From Hofstenia miamia (lineage: Eukaryota > Xenacoelomorpha > Acoela): a DNA stretch of 52,031 nucleotides. The notes beneath the pieces were generated by a model. The model was not told the origin of the DNA, ran no database searches, and was given only the letters and a program-made list of their open reading frames with translations. Positions 23,830-36,300 of the stretch are shown in pieces (within the stretch, counting starts at the first letter, position 1; every line of letters starts with the position of its first letter). Where the stretch lies: assembly GCA_004352715.1 (NCBI GenBank), contig SCFE01000078.1:1600713-1652743 (forward strand), in the 5' to 3' direction. A program made the translations under genes and the position numbers.

Positions 23830-26161
23830 TCACTTTGCTGTTGCATACTAACATAATCCCAGTCAATATAAATGGATCCCTGATAAATGTCACCATCAAT
23901 ACTGGGGCCTCTGCCTCAATAATTAGCAACTTCTGTTACTCTAAGCTGTGCTTGTCATGAAATGACTTACTTCCATCTACTGCATGTCTGCTGGATGCTT
24001 CTGGAAATTCCCTCTCACTCAAAGGTCTCATACCAAACCTAGAGTTACGCATTAGGCAGGAGCTATTTGTTATTGACCTAATTGTCATTGATTATTGCAG
24101 TCAACTGCTTCTATATGACATAATTTTGGGAAATGATTTTCTTGAGCAGAATTCATGCATTATTGATTATGGTATTAACACCATCTCCATCAGAGAAAGT
24201 GAATGTCAGCAAGAACTTACCACTGTCCCCAGCCAAGACATCTCTTTGAGCTTTTCTGAATGCGTGATTGTGGAGCCTCATCATTGGCGACGTGTTCCTG
24301 TCACCACTGACTCTGCTTACACTGGAGATGTTATGATTTCTGGATTTAAGGGAAAACACTTACATGGAATTAACTTCTCCCCTGATCTCTGTCTTGTCTC
24401 TAAAGGAAAAACATATGTTACTGTTCTAAATAGTTCCAATTCTTTCATTAAAATAGATCCATCTCAACTGAGGCTTGTTGCAACTCCAGTTTGCCTGGAA
24501 TTCCAGGCTGCTGCCTGCTCACCAATTATAACAGCCATCCATGACCTGGCAGAGCCAAGTGACAACGTTTGGATCCCCCTTGTTAATGAGCAAATGCATC
24601 CGCATCTTAGTGCTCAGGAGTGTGAGTTGCTTTCCCATCTGCTCTGACAGCATTATGAGGTCTTTAATTATGGTTTGATCAGTGTCATCCAGGCTGTTGG
24701 GGAACAGCATTCCATTGTAACCAAGAACAATCATCCAATTCACTAGCCTGTCAGAAGAGTACCAGAAAACCTCCGGTATGAAAAGATCTTAAGCAACCTC
24801 ATAGAAAGTGGCATTATCCAAGCTAGCAATAGCCCCTATGTGGCTCCCACTGTGTTTATTAAACAAGGCAACAAGTTCTGCCTCTGTGTGGACTTTAGAA
24901 AGCTTAATGATGTTACAGTAAAGGATGCATACCCACTCCTGCACATTGAGGATCTCCTTTACAATGCTAGTTGATACAAGTTATTCATTTGCCTCAACCT
25001 GTGCAAGGCTTACTGGCAGGTTCCAATGAAGCCCACTGATATTTCAAAGATTGCCTTTATAACTCCCTATGGCCTCTTCAAGTGGAAGTATATGGGCTTT
25101 TGGGCTCTGCAATGCCCCTGCAATGTTTCAGTGCTATGTTACCTGTGTGCTCAGAAATGGTGCCAATGTACTTAAGCCTTGCATAACAGCCTATATTGAC
25201 AATATTCTCATTGTGGTAACACTTTCTCTGAGCATCTGGAAAGGCTTGGATGCACCCTCAGCTTGTTATATGAGTCTTGCCTCTGAGTCAATGGGAATAA
25301 GTGTTCTCTTTTACAACCTTGTGTCACCTTTCTCAGGAGAATCTTTGAACCTGGTCATATTTCCATCAAGAATGATGCAAAAGACCATCTCAATAAGATT
25401 GAAACTCCCTGTTCTCATAAGGATGTGCAATGTCTTATGGGATTCTTAAATTACTATTGCACCTTCATCTCAGAGTTAACAAAACCAAGCACATCTCCAA
25501 CCTACTAGGGCACAATGTAGAATTTAAATGGAGCTGGGTCAAGCAGGAGGAGCTCAACAATGTTAAGAAAGAGCTTAGAGGAATTCCCAGGTTCAACACA
25601 ACAAATTACTTGAAGGAATTCCTTATCAACTGTGATGCCAGTTCTGTTGCTATCAGTGGCATGCTTAGTCAGGTCATCAATGGGAAAGAGAGACCCATCC
25701 AATATTTCAGCCACAAGCTCTGAAACACCAAGCAAAATTATGGTGTGACCAAGTCAGAAATGCTAGCTTTAGTTGAGAGTCTGAAAAAGTTTTGTTTTTT
25801 CATTCTGGGCTGCCAGTTCACTGTGTGTACCAAAACTCAGCTCTGACATGGCTGAAGAAATTCTCTGGGGCCAAATCCAATATTGTTGCCTGGTGGATTT
25901 AGTACTTAAATGATTTTACTTTCTCCATTAAACACTACCCAGGGAGACTGCCCAACAGCACAGACTATTGGACTACTCTCCCTAGCTATGAGCATGATCT
26001 CTGGAAACCACCTGGACAGAAAACACCTTTTGGGTTTATCCCTTACAGCAACTATGAGTGTCTGCCTGAGATCAAGGCAGATCAACATGGGAATGAGATC
26101 CTCCCTATCTTAGTGAAGGAGGAGATTATTGAAGTAGAAATCATACACCACCAACAAAGTG
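23830..26161 (+). pseudogene. pol: pol remnant: protease, RT, RNase H, integrase start
   Basis: Protease: the active-site strand reads VTINTGAS at about 23880, with Asn for the expected Asp, and the C-terminal motif ILGNDFL lies near 24120-24140. A 173-codon frame (24126-24647) links protease to RT. RT: CLCVDFRKLND near 24885, CLNLCKAYWQVP near 25000 (family norm LDL), AYIDNILI near 25190 (norm YIDD). RNase H: INCDASSVAISG near 25625 keeps its first Asp. The integrase linker with a PGRLPN...DYWTTLP-like segment is at about 25940-25985. Reading shifts frame several times and carries many stops. Downstream of 26161 a foreign sequence begins. Pol makes cDNA and inserts it; this copy cannot encode working enzymes. 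Confidence 0.85.
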
Positions 26162-26335
26162 TTAACGGTTCGTTTCCGTTTGGGGTCTTATACGACCCCA
26201 AGCATGTTTACACTACGCTCCTGTCATGAATATCGGATATAGCCACTAATGCTACTATGACTTTTCCTAGTTCTAGGGACTAATAACTCATGACAACTTT
26301 CATGAACCAAATATCATAGATTGTCCAGGCACACA
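26162..26335. mobile_element. piggyBac-like element end at a TTAA site
   Basis: Homology to integrase stops at TTAA (26162-26165). The new sequence begins CGGTTCGTTTCCG and carries a perfect hairpin, TTGGGGTC (26180-26187), TTATAC, GACCCCAA (26194-26201). TTAA targets and GGGGTC/GACCCC palindromes near the ends are typical of piggyBac-type elements and their MITEs. The rest lies in or beyond the gap. After the gap integrase resumes directly. The matching right end is not visible. Confidence 0.5.
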
Positions 26336-26560
26336 NNNNNNNNNNNNNNNNNNNNNNNNNNNNNNNNNNNNNNNNNNNNNNNNNNNNNNNNNNNNNNNNN
26401 NNNNNNNNNNNNNNNNNNNNNNNNNNNNNNNNNNNNNNNNNNNNNNNNNNNNNNNNNNNNNNNNNNNNNNNNNNNNNNNNNNNNNNNNNNNNNNNNNNNN
26501 NNNNNNNNNNNNNNNNNNNNNNNNNNNNNNNNNNNNNNNNNNNNNNNNNNNNNNNNNNNN
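26336..26560. other. Assembly gap (225 N)
   Basis: Replaces the end of the inserted element and the integrase core of the plus-strand copy. Confidence 0.99.
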
Positions 26561-26913
26561 CTACCAACTGGTAGGGTCTGTTTACCATTACAAAGGTGTT
26601 AGACCACCATAGATATTTATTGAATAATGGGAGAGTCACCCATTTCCAACAACTCAAATGAACTGTCAAAGATATTAGCAATGTTGTCATCAACCCTAAT
26701 AGTGAATTTTCACTTGTCAATGATGGAGTAAATGAACTTGAGCATTATACTAACCTCACTGAGTGTGAAGAAGATGACCTCTCTGAGGTTGAGTACAATG
26801 ATAACCTTGGTAATAGTAGCAACATTACTGCTACTCATATTTTGCCTAGACATAGAGTTGGGGACCAAGAGTATTTAGACCACTTAAATACCAAAGATTG
26901 GGAACTTAATTAA
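26561..26913 (+). pseudogene. pol: Integrase C-terminal domain, end of pol
   Basis: Aligns with the minus copy's integrase tail at 33390-33720 (a TNWQGTF-like GPY/F module, then a VTHFQQLKQ-like segment, then an acidic tail). One early stop and one Gln-to-stop-like change are present. Pol ends with DWELN and TAA at 26911-26913, and the next ATG is at 26919. Confidence 0.75.
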
Positions 26914-26918
26914 CCTTT

Positions 26919-29900
26919 ATGTTTAGCAACCAAGTCACATCAGATGAAATGAACCAAGAACCAGCCTCCCATGAGAAGCTGAGTGAGGTGAAGACATAAC
27001 CCCTGTGATGAACAGAGCCAAGATGACACCCCTCATCAAGCAGAGGAGAGCATATCCCACAAGAGAGGAAGGACGCAAGAGGACTCAGGTAGCAGACTGT
27101 GTGACTACTTGGGGCACCAAATAGCTCCTCAGGAGCAGACCTCAGATGACTACTTAGGGTGCCAAATAGCCCCTCAGGAATCTGAGGAGTCTAGTAAGTA
27201 CAGAGTGTATTTTGCTAACTTAAGTACTAACACTAAAACATTAAATAGTAACTTGATAACCCCATCTAGTCCAAGCCTTAGTCACATGCCTCTACTAGCA
27301 TTAGGTCCCAGAGAAACAAAGAGTGGCAATGAAAGATCTCTAAGGTAGGAGATGAAACTTTACATTAGTATTTTATCACAACCCCCAAGGCAGTTAGTTT
27401 TGTACATGACAACTCATTAGAGGAAAACAAATTATACTGGACATACAACATCAAGAACCTCACATGTGCAGTGGATGTCATTCCCTTTGTCATCAGTGTG
27501 GAGTGTAGACCCAAAATTAACACCATCATATGCTATGACTCCAAAATGCATGGAGGACTAAAGTGACCATACTGGCAAAGTGCAGTCCACACCATGTTTG
27601 ATGAGGATTTTAATTGAACACACCTGTGCCAGCTGCTTAACAACAAGCATGCCATTTAGAAATTTGAGTGCATCAACATTGATTTTGAAAACTTACTTAT
27701 TGTTTACTTCTTCTGAGTTGGTGAGGTTAACCATCCCAAGGTAATGGAAAGGATTGAAATAGCATATAGGCTAGCTAAGGTCAAGAACATTCATCTGGTG
27801 ATGTTTTTCAAGGAAGAATATCAGGATGAGATACCTGAGGAAGTCATTAACCTTAACTTCAGGATGGAGAACTTCACAATCCTCTACACTCACTACTATC
27901 ATCCCACTAGCATATATCAGCTTGGTATCTTTTTGGTAACCAAGTTGATTTACACCAACCTTCTTTTGTGTAAGAAGATACCCACCCATTGCCTTGCAGT
28001 TGACACAAGGCTTATTATAGACGCTGTCATCCAGTCACAAACCCTTGAATCCATCTTTTCTAACTGGCCTGGTCTTGCCTTGGTTATGAACATGCATGTT
28101 AGTTTCTCATTTTCTCAAAGCACCACAACTCTAGCCAAGATTGATGAGGTCTGGACGAATCTTAAGGTGGATAGAAACCCTGAGTCTGTTTGGCCCACTA
28201 TTAATATCCACAGCCCTACATCACAATACTCCAGATCTGTTGAGAGGCTCCTCATGGAGCTGCACATAGCCTACACCTCACAAGACTCCCAAAATTTTGC
28301 TGAATGTCTGTTTTCTGAGAAGTTTGTGCCACCACATGGAAGATCAAGAACTGCCTTCTACATTCATGCTCACCTCCATCATCACCTGGCAAAACCAAAA
28401 AGACCATGGAGAGATTTGAAAAGTTTTATGCCTGCGTTATTGTCACAAGTAGTCCATTGGGGCACCTTCAGCCTCAGATGATAGTTAACCACTTGGGTGT
28501 CACCTTTGCCAACCTCAACATTTTCTCAGAGACAATCTGCAAGTATATGTGGGTAGCCACATTGGAAATGAAGTTCCCATCTCTCAAGTTTGACCACATG
28601 CCACTCTGCATGAGCCACCTGATCTGCTGTGACCCCAGGTTGATGAAGTGATTTTTGGAATTAATGGCCCACTATGATGTGCATACCAAGACAGAGATTC
28701 TGTNATTAACACCATCATATGCTATGACTCCAAAATGCATGGAGGACTAAAGTGACCATACTGGCAAAGTGCAGTCCACACCATGTTTGATGAGGATTTT
28801 AATTGAACACACCTGTGCCAGCTGCTTAACAACAAGCATGCCATTTAGAATTTGAGTGGCTCAACATTGATTTTGAAAACCCTACTTGTTTATTCTTCTG
28901 AGTTGGTGAGAGCCATCCCAAGGTACTGGAAAGGGTTGAAATATCATAAGGCTAGCAAAGTTCAACTGAACATTCATCTTCTGATAAGTTTGTGCAACGA
29001 AGAAGAACATCATGAGATGCCTGCTGAAGTCATGCTAACCTTAATCTTCAGGATGGAGAACTTCACAATCCATCTACACTCTTGACAACTTTCATCCCAC
29101 TAGTATTATCACTTGGTATCTTTTGGGTCACCATCAGTCTGATTTGACACTAACCTTCTTTTGTGTAAACATACCCACCCACTGCCTTTTAGCAGACACA
29201 ATCTTATAGTAGATGTTGTCATCCAGTCACAAACTGAAGAATCCATCTCTTATAACTGGCCTCTTGCCTTGGTTCATGAACATCCTGGTCAGTTGTCACA
29301 TTTTCTCAAAGCACCAAATTTTGGAATTAATGGCCCACTATGATGTGCATACCAAGACAGAGATTCTGTTCAATCTAGAGAAGATGAACTATCCCAAATG
29401 CAGGTATAACAAGCTCTCAGAGATGTGGAGACAAGCTGCCAAGGATGGCAAAATCATACCCATCAGTTATCAAGCAGATGATGTGCTTGCCCAAGCAATT
29501 CTACCATGAAGAGGAACTGTTAGTGTCATCAGCAGTTGAAGTATTACCTGGAACCAAGGCACCATTAGCATGCAGAAGTTTTCCAGAGTCATGAGCTCTC
29601 CCATACCTACACCAGCATGGTCCATCACTGAAGATGAGTGAATTCTAACCATAGAGCATCACCCAGATGAGTTTGCTGAAAAGCTCTCTATCATCAACCA
29701 TGTCATCAAGCAAAACAGAGATAATGATGTGTTGGGCTTAATGAAATAGTGTTTGACTGAAATGTTTACCAAAGAGGAACTAGTACTTCTAAAATCACCT
29801 GGGCAACAAATAGCCTTGGAGGTAGAAATTACCACATCCTGCCTTTGATTCTCCAACTCTCAGGTTGCCAAACTCCATGAGCATGGACTCTGCAGCACAT

Positions 29901-30599
29901 TCTGGGATTCCCTTAAAGATGCTAAGATAAACTACCCTGTTATTGGGACTGCCATGTTAAGAGAGAAAGTAGCACTAGACAATGTCAAAGATCATGTGGA
30001 CAAACACAACTTGCTGTGTATCCCTCCACCTTGTGTAATGACCCCACTCATCTTACCATCATGGTGAGTCAAGAAGGGGTGAAGGAAAGTCTCTGCTCAC
30101 CTCTCTGATTCCATTAATTATGTCTCCACTGTGAGCAGAGGTTACAGATCCAGAAGAGATGACTTTACAGCAGGCCAACATGTATTGCTCCCTATTTATG
30201 GATCACACCACATGCATGGGATCACTAAGAAAGGTCTTCCACCACTTCTACCTGAACACCAATATCAGTCCTGAAGATGCCCACACTTTGGACACAGATG
30301 CACTCATGACTTTCATAATAGCACTTAAAAGCCTTTGTCTTTATGAGAGGTTTTACAATACATTCACATGGAGGCTAAACAACTTAAGAAGAAATTGGCT
30401 GATTAGTGCCCATTTACCAGAGATTGAGTTCTTCCGCCTGAGGAGTGAAGAGGTTACACAGAGGGAGACTCTTATGCAGATTACCCAGCAACCTAGATAT
30501 GCTGATGTTAAGTCTTGGGTTGACATCCTAGCCACAGAAATGATTGAGGAGATGCAAAAGCTCCTGTCTAGTCCCACACTAAAACTACTGCAAACTTAG
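26919..30599 (+). pseudogene. Third ORF downstream of integrase, unrecognised (ORF3)
   Basis: Sits where an envelope gene would be, but no signal peptide, transmembrane segment or furin-like site is visible. Order seen: a first segment from Met 26919 (MFSNQV), a short repeat with DYLG and Q(I/H)(A/S)P units at about 27100-27180, a Ser/Pro-rich linker (TPSSPSLSH), and a long conserved region from about 27370. A 245-codon open stretch lies at 27744-28481, and a last open stretch of 146 codons (30159-30599) ends in TAG 17 bp before the LTR. Discounting the false duplicate (28705-29369), it spans about 3.0 kb, roughly 1000 codons, interrupted by stops. The minus copy conserves it at protein level, so it was a real gene. 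A segment with CYDSKM and later LLIVYFF.VGEVN loosely recalls an SGNH-hydrolase fold, but this is speculation. Confidence 0.7.
28705..29369 (+). repeat. False duplication of ORF3 segment at a single-N join
   Basis: Repeats 27516-28703 right after the N at 28704. It is shorter because about 525 bp is missing, and it has many small indels in 28850-29330. The left contig ends AGATTCTGT, exactly where this copy runs on into unique sequence at 29370. An unmerged contig overlap explains it best. Confidence 0.85.
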
Positions 30600-30604
30600 C
30601 TGGC

Positions 30605-30616
30605 AATGGGGGGGCA
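30605..30616 (+). promoter_or_regulatory. Polypurine tract
   Basis: AATGGGGGGGCA directly before the 3' LTR start. This is the expected primer site for plus-strand DNA synthesis. Confidence 0.75.
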
Positions 30617-30917
30617 TGTAGAGTCACTCAGATCCTAATTTTTTTTGATTTTATTATTTTGGCACTCTGAAATAGTGTTGCATCTTTTTGATGTTTTGAT
30701 TTCCTGATTCACTGCTATCTATTTGTATCAATTTCTTTTAATTGATTATTTGAATTTTGAGTGTAGTTATTTGATAGTGTTAGTATTTGTCCCCTTGATT
30801 TGAATTATGTGTGATTGCTCATTTTAACTTTGCAAGGGAAATTGTGCTTTGAAACTGTAAACAATCAAGGTAATAAGTTACAGATTTTTGTAATAAATAT
30901 CTGAGTTACTGTAACAA
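30617..30917 (+). repeat. 3' LTR of the plus-strand element, truncated
   Basis: Starts TGTAGAGTCACTCAG and matches 21815-22112 until AAAGTGCA. The next bases (CAATTGTGACTGGG) belong, on the minus strand, to ORF3 of the other copy. The LTR is therefore cut, not complete. Confidence 0.85.
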
Positions 30918-33365
30918 AGTGCACAATTGTGACTGGGTAATTGATTTTAGCATCCTTAATCAAGTCCTAAAAGGTGCTCCTTAATCCATGTTCACAGAGC
31001 TTGGAAACTTGAGGGGTGGAAATATGTAGTTGAGCCATAGTCCAAGGCTATTTGTCATGCAGGCAATTGTAGAAGCACCACTTCATAAGGCCCAGGATAT
31101 TGTTATCACAGTTACTTTTGGATTATGTGTTTGGCAATCACGAGCTTTTCAGTGAACTTCTCAGGACAGTGTTTGATGGTGAGTATGTGCTTGTCTTTGG
31201 TAATGGACCAGGCAGGTTGTGGCTCCAGAAAGCTTCTGCAAATTAATGGCCTCAATGAGGGTTATAGTGCCAGGTGAGACCTCAATGGCTGACAAAGACA
31301 ACAGCTCTTCTTCATGGTAGAATTGCTCTGGGAGCTCATCATTTGCCTAATCACTGTGAGCAGAATAACTTTGCTGTCTTTGGCTGTGTGCCTTCTGGTC
31401 TTGGCTATCTTGTTATAGCCACTCTCAGGGTAGTTCATCTTCTCTAGATTGAACAGAATTTCAGTTTTCATATGAATGTTGTAATGATTAACAAGCTCCA
31501 AGAACTGCTGTGTAGACCCAGGCACTCAAAAGATAAAATGACTCATGCAGAGCAGAGTGTACTCTGAAATTGAATGATGGAAACTTAGTTTCAGCCATGG
31601 CTCCCCAGATGTACTTTTTGAGGGTGTCTGAGAAGATATTGAGATCTGAAAATGCAATGCTGAGAAGATTTACTATCATTTGTGGAAGCAAGTGCCATTG
31701 CTTTCTTTGTTTTGCCAGGGGAAGCTGGTAAAGAGCATGCATACAGCAGCCAATTTTTCACTTTCCAGGCCACAGGATAAATCACTAGTTCATGGGTGCA
31801 CAACTTTGCTAAATTCTCTCAGGTGCATTGGTCAAGAGGTACCTGAAGCTGTTGATCACTAGTCAGAAAAATCAAAAGGATCAAAATGGCTCCATGAGAT
31901 TGGATGGCCAGAGCAAACTTTTTGGAAAATAACTTCCCTGTGAAGTTTTGTCAATCCTGTGAGATGTAGGATATGCACAGTTCCATGAGGATCATTCTAC
32001 TGATCTCAAGTACTGTGAGTTCAGGCTGTGAATCTTAATAGTCAGCCACTCAGTTTCAGGGCTCCTGTCTACTTTTAGTGATGTCCAAATTTCATTGATC
32101 TTGGCAAGGGTGGCTACACTCTGAGAGAAGGCAAAACTGACATGGATATCAGTGACTGTGGCTAATCTGGGCAGGTTAATGTTGATTGATTCAAGAATCT
32201 GAGCATGGACAGCAGCATCTATAATGATTCTCATATCAATGGCAAGGTGATGCATTGGGATTTGTTTGCAGAGCAAGAGATCAGTGTAGATCAGCTTAGT
32301 CATAAAGATGATGTTTGTGTGATACATACTCACTGGCCAATGATAGTTGCTATACAGAATTCTGAAGTTTTTCATTTGAAAGTGGAGGTTTTCAACCTGC
32401 TCTGGGATCTTGTCCTGGTATTCTTCCTTCAGGAACATAGTGAGGCAGATGTTCTTAACTTTTGCAAGCTGGTATGCAATTTCAATCTTCTCTATAATCT
32501 TGGGTTGGTTCACTTTGCCTATGTGGAAAAAGTAAATAATGAGAAGATTCTCAAAATCAATATTAATATACTTGAACCTTTGGATTGACTTTTTGCTGTT
32601 AAGGAGCTGGCACAAGTGGGTGAGGTTGAAGCCCTCGTCAAACATAGTGTGGGCAGTACTCCTCCAGCAGGGTCTCCTTAGTCCGTCATACATCTTCAAG
32701 TCATAACAAATTATTGTGTTAATTTTCAGCCTGTGCTCAGCATCAATGACAAACAGGATAACATCTATCAAACAGGTTAATGAATTAGTGTTGTATGTCC
32801 ACCTCAGTTTGTTCTTAGTCTCCTCAGACAAGTTATCATGCACAAAACTAATGGCCTTAGGGTTGTGATAAAGTACAAGTGGAGTATCTCATCTCCAACT
32901 TTGGATGTTTTCTTCAGTCTTTCTTCTGTCTTCTTCAATTGTGTACTTGTGGAAGCATGTGACAAAGGACTGGGGCTAGAGGGGGTAATAGAGTCACTGT
33001 GGGACAGTTGGGTATTACTTACACTAGCACTAATATTAGCAAAAGGCACTCTTACTTTACTAGACTCCTGAAGTTCCAGCAGAGAGTGTTTTCTCCCTGC
33101 ATAGTCATCTGAGGTCCTCTCCCAAGGAGAGTGTTGTCTCCCCAAGTAGTGGCAGGAATTGGACTCCCAAAGAGAGTGTTGTCTCCCCAAGTAGTGGTGC
33201 TGTCTGCTTTCTGAGTCCTCTGCATGTATTGTCCCTCACTTCCATGATGTGCCTTCATCTCCTTGCTTCATCTCATGGGTTGAGTTGTTGCTGCACACAT
33301 CTTCTGGTAGGCAGTTGGTTTTCCATTCATTTCATCTATTCAACTTGGTTACTAAACATAGATAT
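30918..33365 (-). pseudogene. ORF3 of the minus-strand copy, 3'-truncated
   Basis: Starts near 33365 (MFSNQV, as in the plus copy, followed by a stop). It continues through a degenerate three-unit repeat (33085-33195; LGRQHS-type units), a Ser/Pro-rich linker, and a clean 283-codon frame at 31992-32843. Segments with PQMIV, SDLNIFSDTL and TEILFNLEKMNYP match the other copy. It breaks at 30918 after NYPVTIV, where the plus copy continues for about 650 bp more. Protein-level conservation between copies that differ at many third positions shows past selection. Function unknown; no domain was recognised with confidence. Confidence 0.7.
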
Positions 33366-36300
33366 TAAATTGAGTTCCCAATCTTGTGTATTTGAATGAT
33401 CTAAATACTCTTGGCCTCTGACTCTATGTCTAGGCAAAATATGAGTAGCAGTAATTTTGCTACTATTACCAAGGTTACTATCATACTACACCTCAGTGAG
33501 GTCATCTTCCTCACATTCAGTGAGGTTATCATAAGTCTCAAATTCATTTACTCCATCATCAATGAGTAAAAATTCACTATTAGAGTTGATGACAACATTA
33601 TCAATATCCTTAACAGTTTGCTTGAGTTGTTGAAAGTGGGTGACTCTCCCATTATTTAATAAATGATTGTGGTGATCTAACACTTTAGTTATAGTAAATG
33701 TGCCTTGCCAGTTAGTGGCAAGCTTTCACACCTGATTAGCATCAGTAATTTGGTGAGGAAAATAGGCAAAAACTTTGTCACCTGGTTTATGAGGCTTGCC
33801 AAAAAATTTACAATTAAAGTTATGTCACTGGCAGATAACAGATTGATTCATACAAATAGTGAGGTGAACTTCCTGAAGGTTATTCAACATCAGGAAACAT
33901 AATAGAAAGAGGTATACCTGCTTCACAACCAAACATTGCCTTAAAGGGGCTGACCTTTGTTGTGGAATGAACTGTGGTGTTATATAAATATTCCAAAGCT
34001 TCAATAACTTGCTTCCAGTCCCAATGCAATGCTTGGGCAAGGGTGACTCAGATTAACTTAATGACTGTGCAGTTGAGCCTTTCTACAATGCCATTCAACT
34101 GTGGGTGGTATAAAGTGGTAAATTCATAAAGAATTTGAAGCTCTTTAGTAAGGGTCTCAATGAGATGGTTGTTGAATTGGGGATGATGATCAGATACTAG
34201 ACACTCCATGGGCCCAAGCTTCAGTATCCATTCCTTAACAACTTTTTCTCTGATTACCTTAGGGGTGGTACTGTCAAGGGGATGAGTTAGGCACATTTAG
34301 TACAATTATTGATAAGCACTAAAAGGTACTGATACCCCTTGTCATCATGTGAGAGTTTCTCTAGGTCCATATGGACAACTTCATTAGTATGCTCAGCAGC
34401 TCAGCTGTGCAGCTCATTGCTCCAGGAAATGTCCAGCCCCTTGGAGCAGGCAGGTTGTGCACTTATCTATAACATCCTGAACAGTGGCTTGGATGCAGAT
34501 GGTAACATACCTTAAATGTGCATTTGGTTTGAATGATGCCTAAGTAGCCCTTTTTGTGGATCTTGCAGACCAAGTCCCTCTGGAAATACTCAGGGACAGC
34601 TAACTGGCTGTTCTGGCTCTTGGTGTCCATTTGTATTGGTGGAAGTAGTGATTGGCAACAGGACTCAGAATGAAGTTGGTATTCTTCAGTTTTGCAATAA
34701 TCTCACAGAGCACCTTGTTGTGCTGTTGATGTTGTAAGATCTCTGCCTCAGTAATTTCTTCCTTGATGAGAATCAGAAGAATCGCATTTCCATGGCAGTC
34801 AGCACTTATCTTGGGAAGGCACTCATTCTCACTGAGAGGAATAAATCCAAAAGGCGTCTTCTCTCCTGGTGGTTTTCTGAGGTCATGCTCATAAATGGGG
34901 AGAGTGGTCCAGTAATCTGCATTGATGTGCAATCTCCCTGGACAGTGTTGGATGGCAAAGGTGAAGTTGTTCAAATTCTTGAGCCAATGGGCAACTATGC
35001 TGGATTTCTCCCCATAAAACTTCTTAAGCCAAGCTAGTGCAGAATTGTCAGTTCACATGGTGAAGTGATGGCTGAGGATGAAAAAGCAGAATTTCTTCAA
35101 ACTTTCCACAAGCACTATCATTTCAGATTTTGTGGCACTGTAGTTATTTTTGGTGTTCCTGAGCTTTCTACTAAAATAGTGGATCAGGCTCTCAATGCCA
35201 TTAATAACCTGACTAAGAACTCCACTAATTGTGACCAAGCTGGCATCACAGTTGATGATGAATTCTTTCAAGTAGTCCAGTGTATTAAGGCTAGGAATTT
35301 TCCTTAGTTCTAAATTAATGGAGTCAAGCTCTTTCTGCTCCACCCATGTCCATTTAAACTCCATGCTGGGCCACAGTAAATTAGAAATATGTTTGGTCTT
35401 ATTTGCCAGCTCTGGTATAAAGGCACCATAATAGTTTAGGAAGCCCATAAGGCATTGAACATCCTTATGAGACCACAGAGTCTCAATCCTTTCCAACTGA
35501 TCTTTCACATCATTTTTAGAGATGCAACCCAGCTCAATAACTCTTCTGAGGATGGTGACAGGTGGCTGAAGGAGAGCACACTTGTTTCTGTTGACACAGA
35601 GGCTGGATTCATACAAAATACTAAGAGTTCTACCAAGCCTTTCTAGATGTTTGGGAAAGGTGTTGCCAGCTACAAGGATGTTGGCCATATAGGCAGTGAT
35701 TCCTGGCTCTAACACATTAGCACTGTTCTGAAGCACACAAGTAACATAGCATTTGAAGGTCATGGGGCATTGCAGAGCCCAAAAGCCATGTATTTCCACT
35801 CAAAGAGGCTGTACAGAATTATGAAGGCAGTCTTCAGGATGTCTGTGGGCTTCATGGGCACCTGCCAATACACCTTACAAAGATTGAGGTAAGTAAACAG
35901 TCGGTATCAACTGGCATCATATAAAAGATCTTCAATATGTAAAAGAGGATATGCATCTTTCACAGTTACATCATTTAATTTCCTAAAGTCCACACAAAGG
36001 CAGTACTTATCACCCTGCTTGATGAAAATGGTGGGCACTGCATACAGGCTGTTGCTGCCTTGTATTATGCCACTCTCTATCAGATTGCTTAAGATTCTCT
36101 TGTACTCTTCCCAGAGGTTTTCTGGCACTCTCCTAACAGGAAGGCAGATGGGGTGATCATGCTTAGTTACAATAGTGTGTTGTTCACCAACAGCCTGACC
36201 AACACTAATTGAGCCATAATTAAATACTTCATGATGTTGCCAAAGTAAAAGAGAGAGTGATTCACATTCTTGAGGACTAAGGTGGGGGGTGCAACCTCTC

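Larger units (their letters stand above)
21815..30917 (+). mobile_element. Ty3/Gypsy-like LTR retrotransposon, plus-strand copy (degenerate)
   Basis: Order: 5' LTR, gag, protease, RT, RNase H, integrase, a long third ORF, polypurine tract, 3' LTR. RNase H before integrase is the Ty3/Gypsy (and retrovirus) order. Many stops and frameshifts, a deletion in gag and a piggyBac-like insertion in integrase show that it is dead. The interval is inflated by a false duplication at the join 28704 and reduced by the gap 26336-26560. The 3' LTR is cut at 30917, where it meets the 3' end of the minus-strand copy. A related element with a tRNA-Trp primer site lies at 30918-39516. This copy's own primer site was not recognised. 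Confidence 0.85.

Noticed and set aside
26919-30599. ORF3 as a retroviral envelope gene
   Set aside because: The position fits, but I see no signal peptide, transmembrane anchor, Cys-rich ectodomain pattern or cleavage site in either copy.
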